DNA of 8,738 nucleotides from Chloroflexota bacterium (lineage in GTDB: Bacteria; Chloroflexota; Dehalococcoidia; Lucifugimonadales; Australimonadaceae). Below, one piece after another: positions 1 through 7,175 of this stretch. Location of the stretch: the NCBI GenBank assembly GCA_028875085.1, contig JAPPFU010000272.1, positions 5,087 to 13,824 of the forward strand, read 5' to 3'. The position numbers and the translations under genes are program-made. Numbering within the stretch: position 1 is the first letter of the stretch; the number at the start of each line of letters is the position of its first letter. The notes under the pieces are model-generated. The model was given only the letters and a program-made list of their open reading frames with translations, was not told where the DNA came from and searched no databases.

Positions 1-763
1 CGAGGTCGCGGTTGTCGCGCAGTTCTATGGCGGCGCGGTCGCCGAGGCCGGCCTCGGCGACGCGCTCGGAGGCGAGGCGATGCTGCTCCTCGGAGATGGT
101 GATGCTGGTTACGCGGCAGCCGAACTCCTGCGCCGCGAAGATGGCGAACCCGCCCCAGCCGCTGCCGATCTCGAGCACGTGGTCGGTCGCTTGCACGTCC
201 GCCAGTTCGCAGAGGGCGCGGTACTTGTTGCGCTGCGCGCCGGCCAGCGATTCGTCCGAGGCGGCGTAGAGGGCGGACGAATAGGTCATCGTCTCGTCCA
301 GCCAGAGGCGGAAGAAGGCGTTGCCGAGGTCATAGTGGGCGTGGATGTTGTGCTTGGCCTGGGCGACGGTGTTGCGCCTGCCGAGGTGGAGGCGGCGGTT
401 GGCCGCCTTGGAGACGAGGCGCAGCGGGCCTTTGTTGAGGTTCACGGCGCGGCGGTTGGCGATGGCCAGTTTGATGAGCGCCACCAGGTCGGGCGAATCG
501 CACAGCCCCTCCTGGTATGCCTCGCCGAAGCCGATCTCGCCGCCCGCCAGCACCTTGGCGTAGAAGCGCTCGGCGTGAACGCGCAGTTCGGCCTGCGGCC
601 CCGGCGCGGCGCCGGCGAACTCGCGTTGTTCGCCGCCGGGCAGGGTCAGGGTGAGGTTGCCGACGGCGATAGCCGAAACAGCGCGCAAGAAGGCGCGCTC
701 CGCCGCCTTGTCCTTGAATGTCTCGGCGAACCTCTTGGCTGCGCCCACGAGCGGGCTAGGCAT
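1..763 (-). CDS. Cyclopropane-fatty-acyl-phospholipid synthase-type SAM methyltransferase (3' end outside window)
   Basis: Partial: 254 codons are visible and the C-terminal part lies beyond base 1. I translated the minus strand from the ATG at 761-763. The family transfers a methylene or methyl group from S-adenosylmethionine to the double bond of an unsaturated acyl chain on membrane phospholipid. What shows this: the family block HYDLGNAFF at about residues 143-151, LDETMTYSSALY at 155-166, and the SAM-binding motif VLEIGSGWGG at 196-205, followed by VTSITISEEQ, as in Cfa proteins. Residues 1-130 match the usual N-terminal region (GEIGFGEAYQEG). The start overlaps the stop of the upstream desaturase gene by 8 bases (ATGCCTAG) and no clear Shine-Dalgarno is seen, so translation is probably coupled. 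Whether the product is a cyclopropane, a mid-chain methyl branch or another derivative cannot be decided from this fragment. Confidence 0.9.
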   Translation of the reverse strand, partial: MPSPLVGAAKRFAETFKDKAAERAFLRAVSAIAVGNLTLTLPGGEQREFAGAAPGPQAELRVHAERFYAKVLAGGEIGFGEAYQEGLCDSPDLVALIKLAIANRRAVNLNKGPLRLVSKAANRRLHLGRRNTVAQAKHNIHAHYDLGNAFFRLWLDETMTYSSALYAASDESLAGAQRNKYRALCELADVQATDHVLEIGSGWGGFAIFAAQEFGCRVTSITISEEQHRLASERVAEAGLGDRAAIELRDNRDL

Positions 764-1853
764 TGGAGAAGGGGCTGAGGTCGATGCGGCGGGCGATAGA
801 GGAGCGCACCATCCCTCGCAGGCGCTCTTGGAGCGCGCCGACGGTGGGCACGCCGCCCGCCAACCGCGCGTCGGCGCGCGCCTGAACCTCCGGCGGGATG
901 GGCAAGCCGACGCACTCGAGCACCGCCTCGCCGAGCAGGCCGTAGCCGCGCCCGCCGAGGCGGTCGATGATTGCCTTGGCGCGCTCGGCGGACATCTTGC
1001 CGATGTTGAGGCCGCGGAGCACGGCGATTTCGAGGAGCATCTCGCCCGCGCGGGCGGGGCTGCCGGCGATGTCGAACAGGCTGCGGACGATGACGCGGGC
1101 GTTGCGGTCGAGGTCGGCGCCCATGAAGGGCATCCACTCCAGCGCGCGCAGTTGGTACTCAGGGGCGAGAGAGACGCCCGGCATGTTGAAGGTGGCGCCC
1201 GTGGCCGCCACCAAGTGCAGCAGGTCGGGGTTCTCCTCGATCTGCGCGGAGGTCATCTCCTTATACCAGATGTAGTGGAGCGTCTCGCGCCGCTTCACCC
1301 GGGTGGCCAGCGACGCCGCGTGGGGCGCGTGCTCCTTGAGCAGCTTGGCGATGAGGCCGTGCCAATGGTCGGTCAGGAACTCCTGGATCATCCCGAAGGT
1401 GGTCAGTTCGATGGGCGTCTTGCCGCAGGCGTGGACGTAGGTCTTCTCCAACACCTGCTTGATCTCGCGGTCGAGTTCGGCCTCCTCGAAGCCGGCGCTG
1501 AGGAGCATCGACCTGAAGGGGGCGGTGTGGGTGTACTCGTCCGGCACCCAGGTGCGCTCGGTGAAGCGCCCGAGCCAGGACGCGTTGTAGTCGCGCGCGC
1601 CCTCGTAGAACACTGCGGCGTAGGAGTCGGTCGCGCACTCGGTGAGCATCGCGAGCTTGACGACGCCGACAAAGTCCTCCTCGCTCATCCCCTCCGGCAG
1701 GTCGGCCATCACGTCGCGCACGTTCAGGCGCTCGTGCACGCCCTCCAGCTCGGCCGGGTCGACGGCGACGCTGGCGCTGGCCTCGATGCGCTCGACGATG
1801 CCGTCGAGACGCTTGGCGGCGTCTTCGGACAACCAGTAGGCGCGTTGGGTCAT
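756..1853 (-). CDS. Acyl-ACP desaturase-like soluble diiron protein
   Basis: 365 residues. It resembles the soluble stearoyl-ACP desaturase family (ferritin-like four-helix diiron enzymes that insert a cis double bond into an acyl chain using O2 and reduced ferredoxin or another donor). All six expected iron ligands can be placed: E72 in LTECATDSY (compare ITEEALPTY of plant enzymes), E106 and H109 in the ExxH of WVPDEYTH, E158 in MIQEFLTDHWH, and E190 and H193 in RRETLH. The following FNMPGVSL also matches the region after the second ExxH in the family. The second motif reads RRETLH rather than the classical DEKRHE, so it is a divergent member. Residues from about 245 onward form a tail I do not recognise. 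No membrane segments are seen, as expected. The gene is first in a unit with the CFA-type methyltransferase, which suggests it makes the olefin that the methyltransferase uses. N-oxygenase or other diiron chemistry remains possible. Confidence 0.8.
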   Translation of the reverse strand: MTQRAYWLSEDAAKRLDGIVERIEASASVAVDPAELEGVHERLNVRDVMADLPEGMSEEDFVGVVKLAMLTECATDSYAAVFYEGARDYNASWLGRFTERTWVPDEYTHTAPFRSMLLSAGFEEAELDREIKQVLEKTYVHACGKTPIELTTFGMIQEFLTDHWHGLIAKLLKEHAPHAASLATRVKRRETLHYIWYKEMTSAQIEENPDLLHLVAATGATFNMPGVSLAPEYQLRALEWMPFMGADLDRNARVIVRSLFDIAGSPARAGEMLLEIAVLRGLNIGKMSAERAKAIIDRLGGRGYGLLGEAVLECVGLPIPPEVQARADARLAGGVPTVGALQERLRGMVRSSIARRIDLSPFSNA

Positions 1854-1894
1854 AGAGGGGGCGTCCGCTCGGACGGAGTGGGGTTCGCGGGCAT
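1850..1894 (-). other. Possible leader ORF and RBS hairpin before the desaturase gene
   Basis: A 14-codon frame (MPANPTPSERTPPL) starts at ATG 1892-1894 and ends in a TGA at 1850-1852 that overlaps the desaturase start as TATGA. In the same stretch CGTCC/GGACG (1862-1866 and 1871-1875) can form a 5-bp hairpin with a 4-base loop. It lies 8 bases before the desaturase ATG, where a Shine-Dalgarno would normally sit, and none is visible. Either could set desaturase translation. The frame has no good ribosome-binding site of its own and may be chance. Confidence 0.3.
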
Positions 1895-1970
1895 AACGAG
1901 GCTAATGTCTCCGATGGGCGCCTGGCCGTAGAGGGGCGACGGGCGAGTCCACATAGCCGCTTCTCTGTAG

Positions 1971-1999
1971 AGCGTACCCCCAACGCGCGAGCGTGTCAA
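1971..1999 (-). promoter_or_regulatory. Sigma-70-type promoter for the desaturase/CFA unit
   Basis: On the minus strand a perfect -35 TTGACA (1994-1999) is followed by a 17-base spacer and TACGCT (1971-1976), which keeps the three most conserved -10 positions (T1, A2, T6). Transcription would start near 1964, leaving a leader of about 110 bases before the desaturase ATG. It lies between that gene and the split-barrel gene upstream, so the lipid genes probably form their own transcription unit. No clear terminator separates the two units. Confidence 0.6.
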
Positions 2000-2045
2000 T
2001 CAACTTCCCAACGCCCCTACCGCAGTTTGCGCGCCGGAGCGGGGG

Positions 2046-2582
2046 TCACAAAGGATAGTCGTGGCCGGGCTCGGAGGGGCGCGGGGGGCCGTCGGGGCGG
2101 CGCCAAGGCTCGCCCACTAGCCGTACCTCTACGCAGGGCATGCGGTCGAGTACGCGGCGCGCGCAGTAGAACGGACCCCACCAGGGCAAGCCAAGGCGCC
2201 GGTTCACTCGCAATGCCAGCAGCGCCGGGCGTAGCCCGAACCGCAGCGGACGCGCCCGCGCCGCCCAATGCTCGACGAATGCGAGCAAGTGGGGCATGCG
2301 CTCCTTGCGCTCGCGCAGGACGCGCGCCTCGCCCGCGATGGCATACCACGCGCCCGATTCGACCGTGTCCACCGTTACCTCGGCGTTTGCGGCGATGCTG
2401 GCGACCCAATCGCGTTTGCCGGGATAGCCGGACAGATAGATGCGGCGCTCGCCATCCCATACGAAGGTGGTTTGGATGGTGCGCGGCCTGCCGTCGCGCC
2501 GCCGGAAAGTGGTGCGGATGAAGAAGTGGGAGGCCAGGGCGGCCTGCACCTCGGCGGGCAGCGGTTGTTCGCTCGCGCTCAC
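2046..2582 (-). CDS. Flavin/F420-type split-barrel (PNPOx-like) protein
   Basis: 178 residues, starting at GTG 2580-2582. The N-terminal half matches the split-barrel fold shared by pyridoxamine-phosphate-oxidase-like proteins and deazaflavin-dependent nitroreductases: strand FFIRTTFRRRDGRPRTIQTTFVW (about residues 20-42), strand RRIYLSGYPGKRDW (46-59), then VASIAANAEVTVDT (60-73), the typical position where 'GKxxDW...NPxVTV' contacts the cofactor phosphate. No signal peptide or membrane helix is seen. Such proteins use FMN or F420 to reduce small substrates; some bind heme. Which cofactor applies here cannot be read from sequence. The gene lies 22 bases downstream of the FMN reductase gene on the same strand, probably co-transcribed, and that neighbour could supply reduced flavin. 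The Shine-Dalgarno is weak (GGGA about 9 bases upstream), so the exact start is uncertain. Confidence 0.65.
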   Translation of the reverse strand: MSASEQPLPAEVQAALASHFFIRTTFRRRDGRPRTIQTTFVWDGERRIYLSGYPGKRDWVASIAANAEVTVDTVESGAWYAIAGEARVLRERKERMPHLLAFVEHWAARARPLRFGLRPALLALRVNRRLGLPWWGPFYCARRVLDRMPCVEVRLVGEPWRRPDGPPRPSEPGHDYPL

Positions 2583-2604
2583 GCGCCGCGTCCCAGTGCC
2601 ACGC

Positions 2605-3180
2605 CTACTCCCAAGGCGCGACGAGGCGTATCCAGTCGGCGAAGCGCGCCATCGCCTGCGTTATGCGCTCGGCGAGCGCCTCGTTGATCAGGTTGCCGGC
2701 CTCGTCGAAGTTGGCGGCGCCGTTGGGCGCGCCCACGTCCCAGCGCGGCATCGGGACGGCGCCGGGGAACAGGATGGTCTGGCGCACCTGGGCGCGGGCG
2801 TACATGCCAATGCCGTTGGGGCCGCCCGACATGGACATGATGGCGACCGGCTTGCCGGTGAGGACGTTGCCCGGGCGGCTCCTGCGCGATGCCCAGTCGA
2901 GGAGGTTCTTGGTAACGGCGGTCGTCCCGCTGTTGTACTCGGGCGTAACGATGAGCAGGCCGTCCGCCGCCGCCACCGCCTCCTTGAACCGCACGGCAGC
3001 CTCGGGCGGCCCGGCGGTCTCCTCGTCCTCATTGAAGAGGGGGACGGCGCTGATGTCCAACTCGGTAACCGCTATGCCCCCCGGCGCGAGGCGCATCGCC
3101 GCATGCAGCAACAGCCTGTTGACCGACCCCTTTCGCAGGCTTCCCGCGAACCCCGCGACTTGCAACGCCTCTTGCGCCAT
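2605..3180 (-). CDS. NAD(P)H-dependent FMN reductase (flavodoxin-like fold)
   Basis: 191 residues, the usual size for the COG0431/SsuE-ChrR-like family. These cytosolic proteins bind FMN and use NAD(P)H to reduce flavin, quinones or metal/azo compounds. Visible motifs: the FMN-phosphate loop GSLRKGSVNR at residues 13-22; TPEYNSGTTAVTKNLLDWASR at 79-99, the family hallmark (TPEYN...K/N..DW.SR) around the isoalloxazine ring; and the strand plus glycine-rich loop PVAIMSMSGGPNGIG at 111-125. The start at 3178-3180 has a strong Shine-Dalgarno (AGGAGG, 4 bases before the ATG). It is first in a unit with the split-barrel oxidoreductase, downstream of a candidate promoter at 3288-3316. The true substrate cannot be told from sequence; a general reductase role in quinone or xenobiotic detoxification is as likely as supply of reduced flavin. 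Confidence 0.88.
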   Translation of the reverse strand: MAQEALQVAGFAGSLRKGSVNRLLLHAAMRLAPGGIAVTELDISAVPLFNEDEETAGPPEAAVRFKEAVAAADGLLIVTPEYNSGTTAVTKNLLDWASRRSRPGNVLTGKPVAIMSMSGGPNGIGMYARAQVRQTILFPGAVPMPRWDVGAPNGAANFDEAGNLINEALAERITQAMARFADWIRLVAPWE

Positions 3181-3287
3181 CGTCCCTCCTCTGCGCGACG
3201 CTCACGGGCGGCGCGGGCGCGCATTGTAGCGCGTGGGGGAGGGTGGAGGCGGGAGCGATTGGGGCGAGGGCGGCCAGGATGGCGGCG

Positions 3288-3316
3288 GGAATAGGTGCAA
3301 ACGCTTGCGCAGTCAA
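3288..3316 (-). promoter_or_regulatory. Candidate promoter of the FMN reductase unit
   Basis: Reading the minus strand, TTGACT (3311-3316, five of six consensus bases) is followed by a 17-base spacer and TATTCC (3288-3293, a weak -10 keeping TAT). Transcription would begin near 3281, giving a leader of about 100 bases before the FMN reductase start. Confidence 0.45.
3296..3311. promoter_or_regulatory. LacI-family-like operator palindrome
   Basis: TGCAAACGCTTGCGCA is an imperfect palindrome centred on the CpG at 3302-3303, with GCAA/TTGC arms. A central CG flanked by A/T-rich half sites is the hallmark of LacI/GalR-family operators and of CcpA cre sites (TGNAARCGYTTNCA). It falls between the -35 and -10 of the candidate FMN reductase promoter, where a bound repressor would block polymerase. 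No LacI-type regulator gene is in the window, so the assignment is inference. Confidence 0.35.
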
Positions 3317-3432
3317 CTACTATGGGACGCACCGTAGCCGCAGCGTATCGTGGGAGGCGCGCTGCGCGGCGTTCACGCGCGGCGCTTGCCCCGTCTCCCC
3401 TGCGCCGCTTGCCGCAGCCTCGCGCCCGTAAG

Positions 3433-3492
3433 GGAGGAGATGCGCCATGGCGCCCGCGGCGGCTCCGCGCAACGAAAGGAGGCGATGCGCCA
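3433..3492 (+). repeat. Direct repeat of RBS plus start codon (2 x 15 bp)
   Basis: GGAGG-A-GATGCGCCA at 3433-3447 and GGAGG-C-GATGCGCCA at 3478-3492 differ at one of 15 bases. Each copy contains a Shine-Dalgarno core, an ATG (3440 and 3485) and the first codons M-R-H. The copies are 45 bases apart and therefore in the same frame, so the ABC protein has two possible starts 15 residues apart. Confidence 0.7.
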
Positions 3493-5329
3493 CCTCGCCC
3501 GCATACTAGGGCTGATCGTCCGCTACCACCGGCGGCAGTTGCTGCTCGGCTACTTGGCGGTGTTTGGAGCGGCGTCGGCGTCGCTGGCGATTCCGCGCGT
3601 GCTGTCCACGGGGATCGACCGCGCGCTCGACCCGTCCAACCGCGACAGCGGGGTGGATGCGCTCATCGCGTTGGGCGCGGTGCTGATCCTGCTCGGCATG
3701 ACGCGCGGCCTGTTCCAGTGGGGGCAGACGTGGGCGGCGGAGGGGCTGTCGCAGAAGGTGGCCTACCGCATCCGCAACAATTACTACGATCGCTTGCAGC
3801 ACCTGTCGTTCGCATTCCACGACAAGCAGGCGACGGGGTCGCTGATGTCGCGGGCGACGGCGGATGTGGAGGGGGTGCGGATGTTCGTGAACATGGGCGC
3901 CGTCCGCTCCGCCTTCATCATCGTGATGATCATCGGCTCCGGCGTGGCGATGCTGCTGATCGACGTGCAGGTGGCGCTGCTGACGCTGGTGTTCATCCCG
4001 TTCTTGGCCTTCCGGGCGGCGCTGACCAGCCGCCTGCTGCGCCGCATGTGGAGGCGCGTGCAGGAGCTGACGGGGGACATGGAGGGGGCGCTGCAGGAGA
4101 GCCTGACGGGCATCCGCGTGGTGAAGGCGTTCGCGGCGGAAGAGCACGAGAAGGCGAAGTTCCACAGCCGCTCGCTCGCGGTGGCGGAGCAGACCTACCT
4201 GGCGGAGAGCACGTGGGCGCGGAACTTCGCCATCATGAACTTCGGGTTCATGCTCGCTATGGCGGCCATCCTGTGGTACGGCGGCCAGCAGGTGGTCAAC
4301 GGGCGCGTGATCATCGACGGCCAGACGGTCTACACGGGGATGACGCCGGGCGAGCTGGCCGCCTTCTTCGTCTACATGAACATGATGATCATGCCGGTGC
4401 GGATGATCGGGTGGACGGTGAACAACTTCTCCCGCGCGGCGTCGTCCGGCCAGCGCCTCTTCGACATCCTCGACGCGGTGTCGCCGGTGCGCGACCTGCC
4501 CGGCGCGAGCGACGTCGATCGCGTGCGGGGGCACGTGCGTTTCAGCGGCGTGTCGTTCGCCTACGACGGCTTCAATGAGGCGCTGCGCGGCGTCGACCTG
4601 GACGCGCCCGCAGGCAGCCGGATCGCGCTAGTGGGACGCCCCGGCAGCGGGAAGACGACCTTTGCGCACCTGGTCCCGCGCTTCTACGACGCGACGCAGG
4701 GGCAGATAACCATCGACGGACGTGACGTGCGGGAGTTCACGCTTACCTCGCTGCGCCGCAACGTGGGCGTCGTGCAGCAGGACGTGTTCATCCACACGGC
4801 GTCCATCCGCGACAACATCGCCTACGGCAATGTGGCGGCGGACGACGAGACGATCACCAACGCCGCGAAGGCCGCCCAACTGCACGACTTCATCGCGGGT
4901 CTCGCCGACGAGTACGACACGGTAGTGGGTGAGCGCGGCGTAGGCCTCTCCGGCGGCCAGAAGCAGCGCCTCTCCATCGCCCGCACCCTCCTGCACGACG
5001 CGCCCGTCCTGGTGTTCGATGACTCCACCGCTAGCGTGGACGTGCATACCGAGCGGCTGATCCAGGAGGCGCTGGACGTGGTTACGGCAGGGCGGACGAC
5101 CTTCCTCATCAGCAACCGCTTCAACGTCATCGCCCAGGCCGACCGCATCTTGGTGTTCAAGGACGGAGAGATCGTGCAGCGGGGGACGCACTCCGAACTG
5201 GTGGCCGTCCCCGGCGAGTACCGCGAGTTGTACGAATCACAGATGCGTCCGTTCGAGGAGGCGCGCCGCGCCGCCCAAGCCGCCGCCGAGGGACGCGCCC
5301 CCGCCGAGAGCGGGCAGGAGGCCGGCTGA
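3485..5329 (+). CDS. ABC exporter half-transporter, degenerate-site subunit
   Basis: 614 residues from ATG 3485: a type IV (B-type, MsbA-like) exporter half with about six membrane helices in residues 15-315 and an ATPase domain at 350-590. ATPase motifs: A-loop Y360, Walker A GRPGSGKT (384-391), Q-loop around Q432, intact signature LSGGQ (488-492), Walker B VLVFDD (508-513). The catalytic Glu after the Walker B Asp is replaced by D513, and the switch His is replaced by N544 (LISNR instead of IAHR). These are the marks of the non-hydrolysing half of a heterodimeric exporter such as TM287/288 or BmrCD. The loop between TM5 and TM6 carries an insertion (about residues 272-288, VNGRVIIDGQTVYTG). 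I chose this start because it begins the conserved protein and AAAGGAGG lies just upstream; an in-frame ATG at 3440 is the alternative. Its stop overlaps the next gene by one base. Substrate unknown. Confidence 0.93.
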   Translation: MRHLARILGLIVRYHRRQLLLGYLAVFGAASASLAIPRVLSTGIDRALDPSNRDSGVDALIALGAVLILLGMTRGLFQWGQTWAAEGLSQKVAYRIRNNYYDRLQHLSFAFHDKQATGSLMSRATADVEGVRMFVNMGAVRSAFIIVMIIGSGVAMLLIDVQVALLTLVFIPFLAFRAALTSRLLRRMWRRVQELTGDMEGALQESLTGIRVVKAFAAEEHEKAKFHSRSLAVAEQTYLAESTWARNFAIMNFGFMLAMAAILWYGGQQVVNGRVIIDGQTVYTGMTPGELAAFFVYMNMMIMPVRMIGWTVNNFSRAASSGQRLFDILDAVSPVRDLPGASDVDRVRGHVRFSGVSFAYDGFNEALRGVDLDAPAGSRIALVGRPGSGKTTFAHLVPRFYDATQGQITIDGRDVREFTLTSLRRNVGVVQQDVFIHTASIRDNIAYGNVAADDETITNAAKAAQLHDFIAGLADEYDTVVGERGVGLSGGQKQRLSIARTLLHDAPVLVFDDSTASVDVHTERLIQEALDVVTAGRTTFLISNRFNVIAQADRILVFKDGEIVQRGTHSELVAVPGEYRELYESQMRPFEEARRAAQAAAEGRAPAESGQEAG

Positions 5330-7164
5330 TGGCCGTGACCGCGCGCCCGTCCACTTCGCGCAGCCGAGTGCTGGGCGAGGGGCTGGACGACCAGTTCCTG
5401 GGCAACGTCTACGACGCGACGGTGGTGCGGCGGCTGATGGGCTACGCGATGCGCTACCCCGGGACGTTCGCGGTCGCGGTGCTGGGCATCGTCGGCTACA
5501 TCTGCGCGGTCATCGCGCAGCCGCTGATCATCGCGTGGGGCATCGACGGCTTCATCGCGCCTGACGAGGGCGAGACGCGCTTCGGCAACCTGACGCTGGT
5601 CATCATCGTCTTCCTGATCGACACCGCCGTCTTGGGCGCCTCGCAGTACGTCCAGTTCCGCGCGCTGGCGCGCGTAACCACGCGCATCCTGTACGACCTG
5701 CGGCGCGACATGTTCGACCACATGCAGCGGCAGTCGACGGCGTTCTTCGACCGCAACGAGGTGGGGCGCATCATGTCGCGCGTTCAGAACGACACGCTGG
5801 CGCTCCAGGAGTTCATGGAGCTGAGCGTGCCGACCATCGGCGACGGGCTGATGATCGTCTTCATCGCCCTTGCGATGTTCATCACCGACTGGCAGCTGGC
5901 GGGCATCGCGCTGGTTCCGTTCCCGCTGATGCTGGCGACGATGGCCGTGTGGCAGCGCATGGCCAAGCCGACCTTCCTGCGCATCCGCGTCGCCATATCG
6001 GCGGTGAACGGGAGTCTGCAAGAAGGCATCAGCGGCGTGCGGGTGGCGCAGAGCATGAACCGCCAGCCGTTGAATCTGGGCAAGTTCGACCGCCTCAACT
6101 CAGAGCACCGCGACGCGGCGGTGAAGGGCGCGTTCCTGTCCGGGATGCTGATGCCGCCGATGGAGCTCATCAGCATGACGGCCATAGCGCTGGTCATCGT
6201 GTTCGGGGGAATGCAGGTGCTGGACGGCCAACTCCAGGTTGGTGTGCTCACGGCGTTCGTGCTGTATCTGCTGCGCCTGTTCGAGCCGGTGCGGATGATG
6301 ACGATGCAGTTCACGATGTTCCAGAAAGCGATGGCCTCCGGGGCGCGCATCTTTGAACTGCTCGACGTGCGCCCGGAGCTGCGCGACCGTCCGGACGCCG
6401 CGCCGATGCCGCCGATGCGTGGGCGCGTTACCTTCGAGAACGTCTCCTTCTCCTACGTTCCCGGCGTCGAGGTGCTCAGCGACGTCAACCTGGACATCGA
6501 GCCGGGCCAGACGGTGGCCTTCGTGGGCCTGACCGGGGCGGGCAAGACGACGCTTGTCTCGCTCGTGCCGCGCTTCTACGACGCGGTGAGCGGGCGCGTG
6601 CTGGTGGACGGCGTGGACGTGAAGAGCACGACGCGCGAATCGCTGGCCGGGCAGATGGGCATGGTGCTCCAAGAGCCGTTCCTCTACTCCGAGAGCGTGC
6701 GCGCCAACATCCGCTTCAACCACCCCGACGTGACGGACGCGGAGATTGAGGCGGCGGCGCGGGCGGTGGGCGCGCACGACTTCATCATGCGGCTGCCCGA
6801 CGGCTATGACACCGTCTTGGAGCAGCGCGGTGCCAACCTCAGCATGGGCCAGCGCGCACTGGTGAGCATGGCGCGCGCCATCGCCGCCAAGCCGGCGATC
6901 GTCATCATGGACGAGGCGACGGCCAATATGGACTCGGAGACGGAGCACCAACTCCAAGAGGCGCTCAAAACGGTGCTGCGCGGGCGCACCGCGCTGGTCA
7001 TCGCCCACCGCCTCTCCACCATCACCGGCGCGGACAGGATTGTCGTCTTGGAGCACGGACGCATCGTGGAGACAGGCGCCCACCAGGAGCTGCTCGACCG
7101 CGACGGCGTCTACGCGCGCCTGTACGCGATGAACTTCGGCGAGGGGCTGGAAGAGGCAGGGTAG
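5329..7164 (+). CDS. ABC exporter half-transporter, catalytic-site subunit
   Basis: 611 residues. Same architecture as its neighbour: a cytosolic N-terminal extension of about 40 residues, six membrane helices in roughly 43-330, and an ATPase domain at 365-600. Motifs: A-loop Y376, Walker A GLTGAGKT (400-407), Q448, Walker B IVIMDE with catalytic E529, D-loop ending D535, and switch H560 in VIAHRLSTI, all canonical. The signature is degenerate: LSMGQ at 504-508 instead of LSGGQ. Paired head-to-tail with the preceding protein, its Walker motifs face that protein's good LSGGQ (working site), while its LSMGQ faces the other's defective Walker B/His (degenerate site). The start ATG shares its A with the upstream TGA (TGATG), so the two are translationally coupled and made in equal amounts. 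The likely job is export of a lipid, drug or peptide across the inner membrane; nothing in the sequence identifies the cargo. Confidence 0.94.
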   Translation: MAVTARPSTSRSRVLGEGLDDQFLGNVYDATVVRRLMGYAMRYPGTFAVAVLGIVGYICAVIAQPLIIAWGIDGFIAPDEGETRFGNLTLVIIVFLIDTAVLGASQYVQFRALARVTTRILYDLRRDMFDHMQRQSTAFFDRNEVGRIMSRVQNDTLALQEFMELSVPTIGDGLMIVFIALAMFITDWQLAGIALVPFPLMLATMAVWQRMAKPTFLRIRVAISAVNGSLQEGISGVRVAQSMNRQPLNLGKFDRLNSEHRDAAVKGAFLSGMLMPPMELISMTAIALVIVFGGMQVLDGQLQVGVLTAFVLYLLRLFEPVRMMTMQFTMFQKAMASGARIFELLDVRPELRDRPDAAPMPPMRGRVTFENVSFSYVPGVEVLSDVNLDIEPGQTVAFVGLTGAGKTTLVSLVPRFYDAVSGRVLVDGVDVKSTTRESLAGQMGMVLQEPFLYSESVRANIRFNHPDVTDAEIEAAARAVGAHDFIMRLPDGYDTVLEQRGANLSMGQRALVSMARAIAAKPAIVIMDEATANMDSETEHQLQEALKTVLRGRTALVIAHRLSTITGADRIVVLEHGRIVETGAHQELLDRDGVYARLYAMNFGEGLEEAG

Positions 7165-7175
7165 GGAGGCGGGCG

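Larger units (their letters stand above)
3181..3484. other. Divergent intergenic region between FMN reductase and ABC operon
   Basis: About 300 bases without a supported gene. It holds the candidate minus-strand promoter with palindrome (3288-3316) and the duplicated ribosome-binding/start segment before the ABC gene (3433-3492). I could not find a convincing plus-strand -35/-10 pair: TACTAT at 3318-3323 resembles a -10 but has no -35 at proper spacing. Frames that cross this region are low-complexity Arg/Ala/Pro translations with no recognisable domain. Confidence 0.6.

Noticed and set aside
651..1931. Open frame of 426 codons on the plus strand
   Set aside because: It lies antisense to the desaturase and methyltransferase genes, whose motifs are clear. 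Its translation is a Gly/Ala/Val/Arg/His-rich mirror typical of high-GC DNA, with no domain.
3350..3484. Longer N-terminus for the first ABC protein starting at 3350
   Set aside because: The 45 extra residues are Arg/Cys/Pro-rich, unlike the family, and the ATG at 3350 has no better RBS than the one at 3485. Only the 3440 start remains a credible alternative.
3506..4534. Open frame of 342 codons on the minus strand
   Set aside because: Antisense to the first ABC gene. The translation is Arg/His/Gln/Val-rich low complexity; the sense strand encodes a complete ABC exporter.
3295..4578. Plus-strand frame of 427 codons overlapping the first ABC gene
   Set aside because: Out of frame with the ABC protein and made of Gly/Ala/Arg-rich sequence without motifs.
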